NCBI GenBank assembly: GCA_001600695.1
Contig: BCKQ01000002.1
Span: 1,871,340 to 1,935,339, forward strand
DNA: 64,000 nt
Reading direction: 5' to 3'
Source: Ascoidea asiatica
Lineage: Eukaryota; Ascomycota; Saccharomycetes; Ascoideales; Ascoideaceae
The position numbers and the translations under genes were made by a program. Every line of letters starts with the position of its first letter. Positions within the stretch are counted from its first letter, which is position 1. Below, one piece after another: positions 31,748 through 42,083 of the stretch. The notes beneath the pieces are model-generated. The model searched no databases and was not told the origin of the DNA. It worked only from the letters and a program-made list of their open reading frames with translations.

Positions 31748-33022
31748 ATGATGAATACACCTCAGATAAATATAACTCATTCTCAACCAGATTTAATTAA
31801 GTCGAATTCTTCAAATACAACTCCAAAGAAATCTGTTAATTTAAATAAATCACCATCTGGTAAAAAAGCCTTTCTTGGAATTTTTTCAAATAATAATAAT
31901 AAGAATAATAACATTACTATTGATACAGATAAGAAAAATACATCTCCTTTACATGATATTCAAATATCACCAACTAGATCTAGATCAAGATCAATATCAA
32001 TATCAAGATCAATATCCAAAAACAGAAACAGATCAAAATCAATATCTCAATCTTCAATAGGTGAAAACACAAGTAAAAATATAATAAGCAATTCAAATAA
32101 TAATTCAAATAATAATTCAAATAATGAACATAATGATTCAATTTCTTTAAATTCAAATAATTCAAATAATTCAAGTAATTCCTTTACTTCTTCCGATTCC
32201 GAAAGTTTTAATCCAATCAATGAATCAAATATATCCACTCCTTCCCGTTTCAACAAATCTACAAAAAATAAAAATATTATCGATAAAAAACACATAAATA
32301 ATAACATAAATAATATAATAAATAATAATCCATTATCTCCTTCAATATCAAAATTTTCTAATAATAATAATAATAATAATAATAATCAAGATTATCCTCA
32401 AAATCCTTTATCTTATCCATCTCATTCTCAATCTCAATCTCAAATTCAAATTCAAACTCCAAATCAACTTCTGCTGAATATACATCAGAAATTGAATTCA
32501 ATGGAAAGTCATTTCTCAAATAGATTAGATTTTAATTCTGATATATATAATTCAAATTATAATTCAAATTCAAATTCAAATTTCGATTCAAATCAATTAG
32601 ATTTAGATAGTTTAAATTTAAATTCAAATTTTAATAGTCAATATTTATCTGATAATAATATAGATTTATATCAATTATTAGTACAACCAAAATATTTAAG
32701 ATTATTTACAAAATCAAAATCAAAAAATTATTTAAATTATTCAAATCATTTATTCTTAGCTCAACAATTAAATATTCAAAATAATTTAAATTTAAATCAT
32801 TTTTTATCAAATAATCAAAATTTTGATCAAACAAATTTAAATATTGTAAATAATACTATAACTCCTCATACTCAATTAACTTTAATTAATAAATTTAAAT
32901 CTTTTGATAATATTGAAAATAATTCAATTCTTGAAAATAAATCAAATAAATCAAATAAATCAATTTATTCAAGATCAAATTCAATTAATAATAATATTAA
33001 TAATCTTAATACAACAACTACA

Positions 33023-33057
<35 letters not shown>

Positions 33058-35290
33058 AAGTTTAAATAATGATATTGATAAAAATCATAAAATAAAACCA
33101 AAAAATGGTGCTATATGGTCTCTTCAATTTAATCATGATGGAAAATATTTAGCCGCTGCAGGTCAAGATGCTATAATAAGAATATGGAAAGTAATATCTT
33201 CTCCATTAGATAGACTTGAATATCAACATAATAATAGTAATAATAATAATAATAATATTACTATCAATACTAATAGTATAATTAATAATATTAATAATAA
33301 TAATTTAAATAATAATAATTTAAATAATGTAAACAATATTAATAATATAAATAATTTTGATCCAACTTCTCCAAATTCATTATCTGAACAAAGTGAATAT
33401 GATACTATACTGCAAAATTCAAATTCTTCAAAAAAACCTGTTTATGCACCTGTATTTCATGATACTCCATATAAAGAATTTTTTGGACATTCATTAGATA
33501 TTTTATCTTTAACTTGGAGTAAAAATAATTTTTTATTATCAGCTTCAAAAGATGGTACTGTTAGATTATGGCATATAGATAGAAATAATTGTCTTGGAGT
33601 TTTCAATCATCCAGAAGGTGTAACTTCAGTTTGTTTTCATCCAAATGATGATAGATTTTTTTTAAGTGGAGCTTTAGATAATGGTTTAAGATTATGGTCA
33701 ATTTTAGATAAAGAAGTTAGTTATGTTGAAATTTTACCAAGTTTAATAACTGCAATTTGTTTTTCACCTGATGGTTCAACAACTTATGCAGGAACTTTTA
33801 ATGGTATGTGTTTTTGTTTTGAAGCAAAAGGTTTAGAATTAAAATATCAATTTGAAGTACGTAATACATATGGTAAAAATTCTCGTGGTACAAAAATTTC
33901 TGGTATTCAATGTTATGATATTGAAAAAAATTCAATAATAAATTCTCCAATAAATTCTACAAATAATTTTTTAAATAATAAAATTATTAAAGATACAAGA
34001 ATTATTATTACAACAAATGATTCAAGAATTAGAATATATTCATCACTTACAAAAACTTTAGTTACAAAATTTAGAGGTTTAGAAAATAAATCATCACAAG
34101 CAGTTGCATCAATTTCAGATGATAAAGATTATCTTATATGTGGATCAGAAGATAATTATATATATATGTGGAAAATTAATGATGAAGAATTATTAGAAAA
34201 ATATGATAAAAAAAATAGAAGAAATTTAATACATAATTCTAAATTAAAAAAAAAATATATTGATTTTATTGATGAAATTCCAAAAAAATTAAAAAATGGA
34301 AATTATATTGCATTTCATGCACATAAATCACCAGTTACATGTGCAATATTTGCACCAAATTCAACAAAGAAATATTTATCATTATCAAATGATCCAATTT
34401 ATGAATTATTTTCAATTTGGGAAGATGTAATGAAAAATAATTTAGAATTAGAAAATATTGGATCACCAAAATCATTTAAATCTAAAACAGAATCAGAAAA
34501 TTCAGAAAAATTAAAAAAAATTAAAAGTTCATTAAGTCAATTTATTGATATTGAACCAATTTTAGATCCAATAATTGTTAGTGCAGATAGAGATGGTATA
34601 ATTAGAATTTTTAGACAAGATTCTGGACAAGAATTAAGAAAAGTTTTATTAGAACATTTTATTAATAAACCAGGTAATGAAAAATTAGCAGAAAAAAAAA
34701 AAAAATTAATTGTTACAAAACTTACAAAAAAAGCTAAACCAAAAACATTAAGACATTTTGGAAATAGATCAAGATCACCATCAATGGATAAAAGAGTTAT
34801 TGGAATGAAAACAATTGGAGAAAATAATATTAATAATATAGGAGGAATAGGAGGATCATCATTAAAACAAGTTTCATCTAGTAAATATGGAGAAGATAAG
34901 AAATCCAGTCCTGATAGAATATCCAATAATAATAATAATAATGATGATATTATAGGTTATAATAATATAAATAATAATAATAATAATGATGGTAATAATA
35001 GTAATTATAATAATAATAGTAATAATATTATAAATGATAATAATTATAGTTATAATGATTTAAATAATACAGATTTTTTAACATTACCACCAAAACTTAA
35101 AAGTTCTGGATCATTTTATTCATTACATAATGGATCTAAAGGTAGTTTATTTTCAAGAGGACGTAAAAAAAGTGAAGTTGGTAAAAGAATTTGTGATATA
35201 TGTAGTGGTATAAAATTTGCATTTAAAGTTATTGATAATAGGGAAACATTAATTTGTACAGATTGTGGAAATCAAGTAAATACTGTTTGA
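31748..35290 (+). CDS. DGR2: WD-repeat protein, Dgr2/Laf1 (YMR102C) family
   Basis: The ATG at 31748 gives a 1180-aa product; upstream in-frame sequence has no ATG. The first ~460 residues are Asn/Ser-rich low complexity. WD40 repeats begin at KPKNGAIWSLQFNHDGKYLAAAGQDAIIRIWKV and continue with FGHSLDILSLTWSKNNFLLSASKDGTVRLWHI and VTSVCFHPNDDRFFLSGALDNGLRLWSI, then more degenerate blades, one carrying ADRDGIIRIF. The C-terminus has a four-cysteine motif, C1149-x2-C1152 and C1170-x2-C1173, likely a zinc ribbon conserved in this family. Yeast Dgr2 and YMR102C are poorly characterised (2-deoxyglucose resistance). The family is secure; the function is unknown. Confidence 0.88.
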
Positions 35291-35302
35291 ATAGGTGATG
35301 AA

Positions 35303-35333
<31 letters not shown>

Positions 35334-35436
35334 ATAGATAAATAATAGAATTAGCGTTATATTTGAAAAGACAAAAAAGATTAATATTGTACAAATTATA
35401 TAATTTTATATTATATATAAGTTTATATGATATAAA

Positions 35437-35946
35437 TTAGAGAACACTTCTAATGATTGTTTCATTTGGTAAATTAGTTGAATTAATATCATCACCATTT
35501 TGAAAATCTTGATGTTTTAAATAAGATAAAAAATAACAAATTGAAGATATTAAAGTTAAAATTGCAATAACAATTAATGAAGTTGCAGAAGTTATAATTG
35601 AAAGCCATTGAATTATAGACATTAATAAATAAAAACCAGATCTTGGTAAATTTTGATTAAATTTATTCATAAAATTTGTAAATTCAATTGTAAATGGACA
35701 AATTTTTAATAAAAATGGAATTTCAACAAATAAAATTAAAAAAGATTGTAAGATTGCAAATATTGAAAAAATTATAACTAAAGAAAAATGAAAAATATTT
35801 GCAATACCTAAAGCAAGACATAAAATTGAAGTTAAAATACCTATCCATTTACCATAAGTACCATAATTTCTACTTTTCATATCTTTATTAAATTTTGAAA
35901 GACCATTATTAAAAAAAGTTTTTGCAACTTCTAAACCAAGTGCCAT
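35437..35946 (-). CDS. TVP18: Golgi membrane protein Tvp18
   Basis: Tvp18 is a small late-Golgi membrane protein found with Tlg2-containing vesicles; its exact role is unknown. The 169-aa product matches yeast Tvp18 (167) along its length, with YGTYGKWIGILTS, LALGIANIFHFSLVIIFSI, LFVEIPFLLKICP and the C-terminal ISSICYFLSYLKHQDFQ. Four membrane helices are visible. The ATG at 35944-35946 gives MALGLEV, the family N-terminus. Convergent with the DGR2-like gene, 146 bp apart. Confidence 0.96.
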   Translation of the reverse strand: MALGLEVAKTFFNNGLSKFNKDMKSRNYGTYGKWIGILTSILCLALGIANIFHFSLVIIFSIFAILQSFLILFVEIPFLLKICPFTIEFTNFMNKFNQNLPRSGFYLLMSIIQWLSIITSATSLIVIAILTLISSICYFLSYLKHQDFQNGDDINSTNLPNETIIRSVL

Positions 35947-36488
35947 TTTTAGTTAGTTATTGATTATTATATAACAGATTTAAGATCTTAGATTATTGAA
36001 TTGAGCAAATGAATTGATTGACTGATTGATTGAAGAGAATTGTATTGAAGAATTGTATTGAATAGAATACTTGATTGATTTACAGATATATATAAATATA
36101 TATAATTGATTAATTGATTAATTGATTGATTGATTAATATGATTATTGATTAGCTGTTTAAATAAAGGTTTAATAATAATTGAATTGATAATAAGACAAA
36201 GACAAAGACAAAGAAGACAAAGAAGACAAAGAGAATGAGAAGATGAGGACAATGAATGATCTGAAGCTGGCTTTGCGTCTCTGGAGCTTTGGAGCTTTGC
36301 AGTTTTGCAGCTTTGCTCGTTCGTTTCCTCGCAAACTTCAACAGCAGCAGTAAACACGTAACGAGAACAGCAGCAGCATCAGCCACACTTCAGGAATCAG
36401 GACAAGTGCGAGGACAAGGAGTGTCCTGAGATGATGTATAAATAAACCAAAAATAAATACACAGAAATAAATAAAAAAAAAAAAAATA
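35947..36488. promoter_or_regulatory. TVP18 upstream region and tRNA-Ile 3' flank
   Basis: The TVP18-proximal part is made of ATTGATTG repeats (about 36000-36140). A hexamer/nonamer GACAAAGAC/GAAGACAAA repeat lies at 36190-36232. A mild GC island at 36255-36400 has the word GCTTTG repeated (GGAGCTTTGGAGCTTTGCAG). The A run at 36473-36486 is the Pol III terminator of the tRNA on the minus strand. Confidence 0.5.
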
Positions 36489-36562
36489 TGGTCCCTAGCA
36501 GGATCGAACTGCTGATCCCCGCGTTATTAGCACGATGCCTTAACCAACTGGGCCAAGGGACC
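36489..36562 (-). tRNA. tRNA-Ile (anticodon AAT)
   Basis: A 74-nt cloverleaf on the minus strand starts GGTCCCTTGGCCCAGTTGG, has anticodon loop CTAATAA (anticodon AAT, read as IAU) and a T arm with GTTCGATCC, and ends AGGGACC plus discriminator A. It is nearly identical to yeast tRNA-Ile(AAU) and has no intron. Fourteen T residues follow at its 3' side as terminator. Confidence 0.97.
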
Positions 36563-36821
36563 AGATAATTTAATCATAGATATTCATAATCGCAAAATTG
36601 AGAACTGGATTATTTTTCATTAATCCTTAGATATGGGAAAACTAGTGGTAAATCTTAAGATAATAAGGTTAATAAGGTTACTGGTCCATATACTACAGTT
36701 TAAATCAGTATAAATATCGATATATAATTATTGAAATGTTTGATAATGATAATTTTTCCATTTTTTTTTGCTTTTTTTGCTTTTTTTGCTTTTATTGGTG
36801 GCTTGAAACAATTGAGAAAAT

Positions 36822-36872
36822 ATGGAGATTGATTTTAGAACAGTGAGTGTATTTGAATACGAATATTAATAT

Positions 36873-36903
<31 letters not shown>

Positions 36904-37371
36904 TAAATAATGAGATTGAAAAGTTATTAATTATACTAACTGTATGATTATTATTATTATAATTATTATTATGTCAAGTCCGTTTATGGAGAAAGTAGAG
37001 GTGGACATCATTATTGTATTGAATTTAAAAGAAATCCAATAAGAATAGTTGCATATTATTCACAATTTTTAAATGGACTTGAATTTCATTTTAGAGATTT
37101 TGCAAAACAAGAATTTGGTAATTTAACTGGTAAAACTTCAATATTTAATTTACAAGAAGATGAATTAATAACTTCAGTAAATTTAAATTTTGGTTTATTC
37201 ATAGATTCAATTCAATTTTTTACAAATAAAAAAAGATGTTCAAAAAGATTTGGTGGTACTGGTGGTGGTAATACAACTGTTGAATTTAATGGTAAATTAG
37301 TTAAACTTTTTGGTAAATGTGGTGGTTTAGTTGATTGTATGTGTTTTGGAACTATTGATGAAAAATTGTGA
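36822..37371 (+). CDS. Jacalin-like lectin domain protein (spliced)
   Basis: The CDS is join(36822..36842,36979..37371), 137 aa. Exon 1 encodes only MEIDFRT; exon 2 has no usable ATG, so the gene is invisible to simple ORF finding. The product is one jacalin-type beta-prism domain. Near the N-terminus is YGESRGGHHYCIEF (the GG-x-GG-like loop), then IVAYYSQFLNGLEFHF. EDELITSVNLNFGLFIDSIQF corresponds to the family EYI-x2-I and LTF-TN strands. FFTNKKR is followed by RFGGTGGG and GKLVKLFGKCGGLVD, matching the C-terminal GFxGxxGxxLD loop. In the family such loops bind sugars. There is no signal peptide, so it is probably cytosolic. A non-lectin beta-prism role is possible. Codon use is that of the host. 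It lies 260 bp from tRNA-Ile, with (TTTTTTTGC)3 in the leader. Confidence 0.8.
36843..36978 (+). other. Intron of the lectin gene
   Basis: The 136-bp intron starts GTGAGT, has branch point TACTAAC at 36934-36940 and ends GTCAAG. A GTATTT six bases downstream is an alternative donor that keeps the frame and adds two residues. The presence of a perfect branch point and the absence of any ATG in exon 2 support the model. Confidence 0.78.
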
Positions 37372-37707
37372 CCATAATAACAATAACTTGTTAATGAGAA
37401 TTAACTATCAAGTAACTGTTAACCAAATAGAAATAGAAATAGAAATAGAAACAAAAATAATAATAATAATAATAATAATAAATGTGACTTACGGGGTATC
37501 ACACGGGGTATTTTTTATAATTCATTCCGAGTTTCGACCTACTAGACATCATAATGCGGCAAACACCGCTAACGCACAGATACTTTTATTACCACTTTTG
37601 CGGTACTGCGTTTGCTTAGCCACATTGAACTATTTTTTATTATCACCATCCTCGTCAGTGGCTTTTAGCCCCGATGTCTTTTGACAGTGTGGCGCGCCCT
37701 GGTCCAC

Positions 37708-37733
37708 TGACGTCAAGAACGCGAGTGACGTAA
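37708..37733. promoter_or_regulatory. CRE pair TGACGTCA / TGACGTAA
   Basis: A perfect CRE palindrome lies at 37708-37715 and a near match TGACGTAA at 37726-37733, 18 bp apart, in the RCK2 island. In yeast, Sko1 and other ATF/CREB-type bZIP proteins bind this site and act under Hog1. Rck2 is itself a Hog1 substrate, so a stress-responsive promoter is plausible. Confidence 0.6.
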
Positions 37734-37839
37734 AGCGGTACAGGATCCACTGCGAGTCTCAGTCCCAGTCCCAGCTATTTCTGCTTCTTCTGCTTCCTCT
37801 GCTTCCTCTGCTCTTGTTCTTCGTTTCAGTCCACCAACC

Positions 37840-37883
37840 ACCGCATTTCTACCGCATTTCTACCGCATATCTACCGCATATCC
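37840..37883. repeat. Four 11-bp repeats ACCGCAT
   Basis: Four consecutive 11-bp units read ACCGCATTTCT twice and ACCGCATATC(T/C) twice. The spacing is near one helical turn. They lie in the RCK2 promoter island. Confidence 0.9.
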
Positions 37884-38552
37884 ACTGCTTCACTACTTCA
37901 CTACTTCACTTATCAACAGTTCTTAGATTTCAATCTCATTTCAATCTCATTTCATAAAACATTATTTATTCAAATTTCAATTCAACTCATTTCAATTCAT
38001 TTCAATTAATCTTTAAATTATTAAAAGGTTTAAATACAAAACTTCTTCTCAAATTATTCATAAAATAAAGAAACTAGCATTTATTCATTTATTCATTTAT
38101 TCATTAGATTTTATTACTAAAAAAGTATAGAAAGATACAAATATTTGTACCTTTTTCCTCAAATACTCATCTTATCAATAATATTTTCTCAATTTTATTT
38201 ATTATATAATTTTTTTTTCTTAAATTCATCATAAAACATTCATTAAAACATATTAATCTGAAATTTTTATTTATTTATTATTTTAAAAATATTTAAATTT
38301 TTAAACATTTAAAAGTATTTACTTTCAAACATCTAAATACAAAATACATCTCATTCTTAATAATCTATTAATAATACAATAATAATATAATCATTTATTT
38401 CATTTCATTTACTCTCTTTATATTTATAATCATATATAGACTTAAATTTATTTATTTATCTATTTAGTCATTTCCTCTTCTTTTTTTTTGTAAATCTTTT
38501 TTTATAACATATTACATTCATATATATTAATTTAATTTAATTTAATTTAAAA

Positions 38553-40619
38553 ATGATTCAAGGATTTAAAAAATTATTTCATAATAAAGATAATAAAGAA
38601 AACAAGGATGATAAACATATTAAAGATAATAAACTCAATAGAGATAATAAAGAAAATAAAGATATAATTATAAATTCTGAAAAGGAAAATATAATAAATA
38701 GTAACTCAAATAATAATTCAAATGATACTTTAAATAATACTTCAATGGAAAATCAAATTCCAATCAAAAAATCAAAAAGTTTAAGATTTAAAAATAAAAT
38801 TAAAAGAGATAAAACTATTAAAAAATCAACTACTAATAATTCAAATTCTAATAACAATAATAATAACAATAATAACAATAATAATAAAATACCTAATAAT
38901 AATTCAAATAACAATTCAAATAACAATTCAAATAAAATTCCTATAAGGAAAAATCCATATGATATATTAACTCAAAATGGTTATAGAATAATTTCTCAAT
39001 TAGGTGAAGGTGCTTTCTCAAAAGTTTATAAAGGTGTTTTAATAAATAAAAATAATAATAATAATGAAGAATTTGTTGCAATAAAAATTATTGAAAAAAG
39101 TAATTTAGATTCAAATCAAAATTCTTCAATTTTAAAAGAAGTTTCAATTTTATCAAAATTAAATCATAAAAATATTGTAAAATTTAAAAAATTTTTTTCA
39201 AATAAATATTTTTATTTTATTATACAAGAATTATGTAATGGTGGTGAAATTTTTAATCAAATTATTAATTATACTTATCTTAGTGAAAATTTATCAAGAC
39301 ATATAATTATTCAAATTGCAGAAAGTTTAAAATATTTACATAATGAAATTGGTATTGTTCATAGAGATTTAAAACCAGAAAATTTATTATTTAATAAAAT
39401 TCCATTTAATTTTCATGAAAATTTTAATGATAAATTTTTTAAAAAAAAAATTTTAAGAAAAAGTGATGATCCTGAAAATAAAAAATATGAAGGTAAATTT
39501 ATTTATGGTTATGGTGGTGGTACAATTGGTATTGTAAAATTAGCAGATTTTGGTTTAAGTAAACAAATTTGGGAATTAAAAACAAAAACTCCATGTGGTA
39601 CAGTTGGTTATGTTGCTCCAGAAATTGTTAAAGATGAAAATTATAGTAAAAAAGTTGATTTATGGGGTTTAGGTTGTGTATTATATACATTATTATGTGG
39701 ATTTCCACCATTTTATGATGATAAAATTGATCAATTAACAATAAAAATTTCAAAAGGTCAATTTGAATTTTTATCACCATGGTGGGATGAAATTTCAATT
39801 GGTGCAAAAAATTGTATAAAAAATTTATTATGTGTTAATCCAAAATTTAGATATGATATTAATGAATTTTTTGAAGATGAATGGATTAAAGAATTTTTAA
39901 ATAAATTACCAAAAGATTCAAATAATAATTATATTTATGCAATTGATAATGATGGTGATTTATCAAGTAGTTCATTAAATTATGAAATTGAAAAATCTAA
40001 ATTTTTACATGATAAACATATAAGAGATCATAAATTAAATAATAAAAATGAAATTAAAGATAAAGATTTAACAAAAGAAACTATATTATATGCACCTAAA
40101 ATACCAAGAGATTCATGTTATACTCCACCTTCAGCATATTCACCTTCAGCTATGATGTTAAGAGATGCATTTGATATATCATCAGCAGTTCATAGAATGA
40201 ATGAAGAAAAAATATTTAGTAAAAAACAAGGAAATAATGAGATTATCGAAGAACAAGATGAAGAAGAAGAAGAAGAAGAAGATTATGATGAAAATAAGAA
40301 TAAGAATAAAAATAAAAATAGGAATAGAAGTAGAAGTAGGAGTAAGAGTGAAAGTAAAAGTAAGAGTAGAAATAAAGGAAATAGAAATGGAAATATATTA
40401 AATAATGTAATAATTGAGAACTCTATTGATGGATCATCAGGTACATTTGATTTAAAAATTGAATCATCAAGTATATTTGAAAGAAGAAGACAAAAAAGAG
40501 ATAAAATTGAAAAAGAAAATAGTAATACTAATAGTAATAGTAAAAGTAATAATAAAGGTAATAATGTCAATGTTAATGTTAAATCTAAATTATCTTTAAA
40601 ACCAATTACTGCAATTTAA
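38553..40619 (+). CDS. RCK2: MAPKAP-type protein kinase Rck2
   Basis: Rck2 is a CaMK-like kinase activated by the Hog1 stress MAP kinase; in yeast it phosphorylates elongation factor 2 under osmotic and oxidative stress. The 688-aa product has a low-complexity N-terminus (Asn/Lys-rich, about 1-130). The kinase domain is at about 140-450 with LGEGAFSKVY, VAIKII, HRDLKPEN and LADFGLSKQIW. The Rck-typical activation loop TKTPCGTVGYVAPEIVKDE follows. Between the catalytic loop and DFG there is a family-specific insert with YGYGGGTIGIVKL, which marks Rck1/Rck2. SAYSPSAMMLRDAFDIS near residue 530 is also family-like. The tail is acidic and then Arg/Ser/Lys-rich, plausibly including the Hog1-docking region. 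Confidence 0.93.
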   Translation: MIQGFKKLFHNKDNKENKDDKHIKDNKLNRDNKENKDIIINSEKENIINSNSNNNSNDTLNNTSMENQIPIKKSKSLRFKNKIKRDKTIKKSTTNNSNSNNNNNNNNNNNNKIPNNNSNNNSNNNSNKIPIRKNPYDILTQNGYRIISQLGEGAFSKVYKGVLINKNNNNNEEFVAIKIIEKSNLDSNQNSSILKEVSILSKLNHKNIVKFKKFFSNKYFYFIIQELCNGGEIFNQIINYTYLSENLSRHIIIQIAESLKYLHNEIGIVHRDLKPENLLFNKIPFNFHENFNDKFFKKKILRKSDDPENKKYEGKFIYGYGGGTIGIVKLADFGLSKQIWELKTKTPCGTVGYVAPEIVKDENYSKKVDLWGLGCVLYTLLCGFPPFYDDKIDQLTIKISKGQFEFLSPWWDEISIGAKNCIKNLLCVNPKFRYDINEFFEDEWIKEFLNKLPKDSNNNYIYAIDNDGDLSSSSLNYEIEKSKFLHDKHIRDHKLNNKNEIKDKDLTKETILYAPKIPRDSCYTPPSAYSPSAMMLRDAFDISSAVHRMNEEKIFSKKQGNNEIIEEQDEEEEEEEDYDENKNKNKNKNRNRSRSRSKSESKSKSRNKGNRNGNILNNVIIENSIDGSSGTFDLKIESSSIFERRRQKRDKIEKENSNTNSNSKSNNKGNNVNVNVKSKLSLKPITAI

Positions 40620-42083
40620 ATCAAACTATACAGTATAATCAAAGTTATGATTTTATTGGTTTCTTTTCTAAACTTCAATTCGGTATTTTATATTTCATTC
40701 TTCTTTTCTTTTTTTTTATCTAATTAGTTATTTATGTTTCTCATTTAATGATTATTATTTATTCAGTCTTTTTACATATCAATTCATGATATATTTCAAT
40801 TTGCAATAGCATAGTTAAGATAAAAGCATAAAAAAAGAATTTATTGTATATATGTGGATCCACACATTGCATGCAATACACTGTCTTCCAGTGTCCCCTT
40901 GCATTGAAACACAGTAAAATACAGAAATCATTCACGTGACATTTTTTTTTCTAAATTTTCAAGCCAGCGCCAAGTTCATGGTAATTCTCGCCTTGTTGAG
41001 TTTAGAAGTGGTGGCGGTGGTGGCGGGTGTGTCCCGACATGCAGCCTGCCCGGCCCACGTTGGCGTGCGCACGGAGCTCACGCGTTGCCCGTTGTCTCTG
41101 GCGCTGTTCTCGTGTCCCGGCGCTGTGCCCATGTGCGAGCCCAACTCAGCAATTCCTCTGCCAGCAATTCTGCTCGCAGCTTCCTCGACCCCAGCGATAA
41201 AAGAAGAAATCAAACTCGTTGCTCGCTTCTGCCTTTATCAGATCTTAGATTTTTTATTGTTATCACCAATCCATTAGTAATTCTTATTCTATTTCTATTT
41301 ATCTTTCTATCTTTCTATCTTTATCTTTATCTTTATATTCCATATTCTAATTCATATTCTTATTCATATACTTATTGAAATTGAGGTTTGAATTGAATTT
41401 GAGATTATATTCAATCAGATCATACCAAAAACTACTTTCATATTCTTATTTTTATATTCTTATTTCAATTTCATAAATTTATCAGTATTTGAGAAATCAA
41501 AGCAAAAAAAAAACGAAAGAAAACGAAAAGAAGCACATAATTTCAACTAAAATTTTTTTTTTTTTTTTTTGAAAAACGGTTTAAATTTAAGAAAAACCTT
41601 TTCGAATTCAAGAAAATTTATACAACTTTATTTATTTATTTTTATTCGATAAAGAATTTAATAAAGAGACTATTTAATAATCATTTGATATTAATATATT
41701 TTAATAAATATTCAAAGTTTTCAAATATTTATTATTATTGTAACGTTTTTTACTTTATTTATTTATTTCAAATGATTTATAAAAAAATTATATAAATAAT
41801 AATCAAAATCATAATAATATTAAAAATAATATCTAAAAAAAAGTTAAAGAATATTCCATTTTCAAAAAATTATATATTTTCAATAAATTTATCAAATTTT
41901 ATCAACTTTTTTCAAATAAATATTCCTTAATATTCATCAATATTCATTCATTTATTCATTCATTAATTTATATAAAATATATATAAAATATATATAAACT
42001 ATATATATATATATTATCTTTCTTTTCTTGTATTATATCTAATCCATAAATATAAAATCATTTCAAAAAATTATAATCTAATA
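40620..42083 (+). promoter_or_regulatory. KCS1 upstream region
   Basis: The start is the RCK2 3' region with two adjacent 12-bp palindromes. CACGTG lies at 40933-40938 within TCACGTGAC. A GC-rich island covers 40960-41230, and the remainder is AT-rich leader with CTTTAT and TATATA repeats. CACGTG/CACGTT words are Pho4/Cbf1-type sites, and KCS1 in S. cerevisiae is linked to phosphate control, so a PHO connection is possible. Overlapping ORFs on both strands of the island are rejected. Confidence 0.5.
40853..40877. repeat. Two adjacent 12-bp perfect palindromes
   Basis: TGTGGATCCACA (40853-40864) and ATTGCATGCAAT (40866-40877) are separated by one base. Each is self-complementary over its full length. 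They lie between the RCK2 stop and the KCS1 island and may be binding sites for dimeric factors or a small cruciform. Confidence 0.9.

Larger units (their letters stand above)
37372..38552 (+). promoter_or_regulatory. RCK2 upstream region
   Basis: It begins with GAAATA and ATA repeats (37420-37480). A GC-rich island follows at about 37490-37900 with CRE-type sites, CCCAGTCCCAG words and a four-unit 11-bp repeat. From 37920 to the ATG it is pyrimidine-rich AT DNA with CATTTCAATT and ATTCATTT repeats, a typical long leader. No gene is supported. Confidence 0.55.

Noticed and set aside
40936-41378. Overlapping ORFs on both strands of the KCS1 promoter island
   Set aside because: Same reasoning: no start context, no domain, repeats of GTGGCGG, and conflicting frames.
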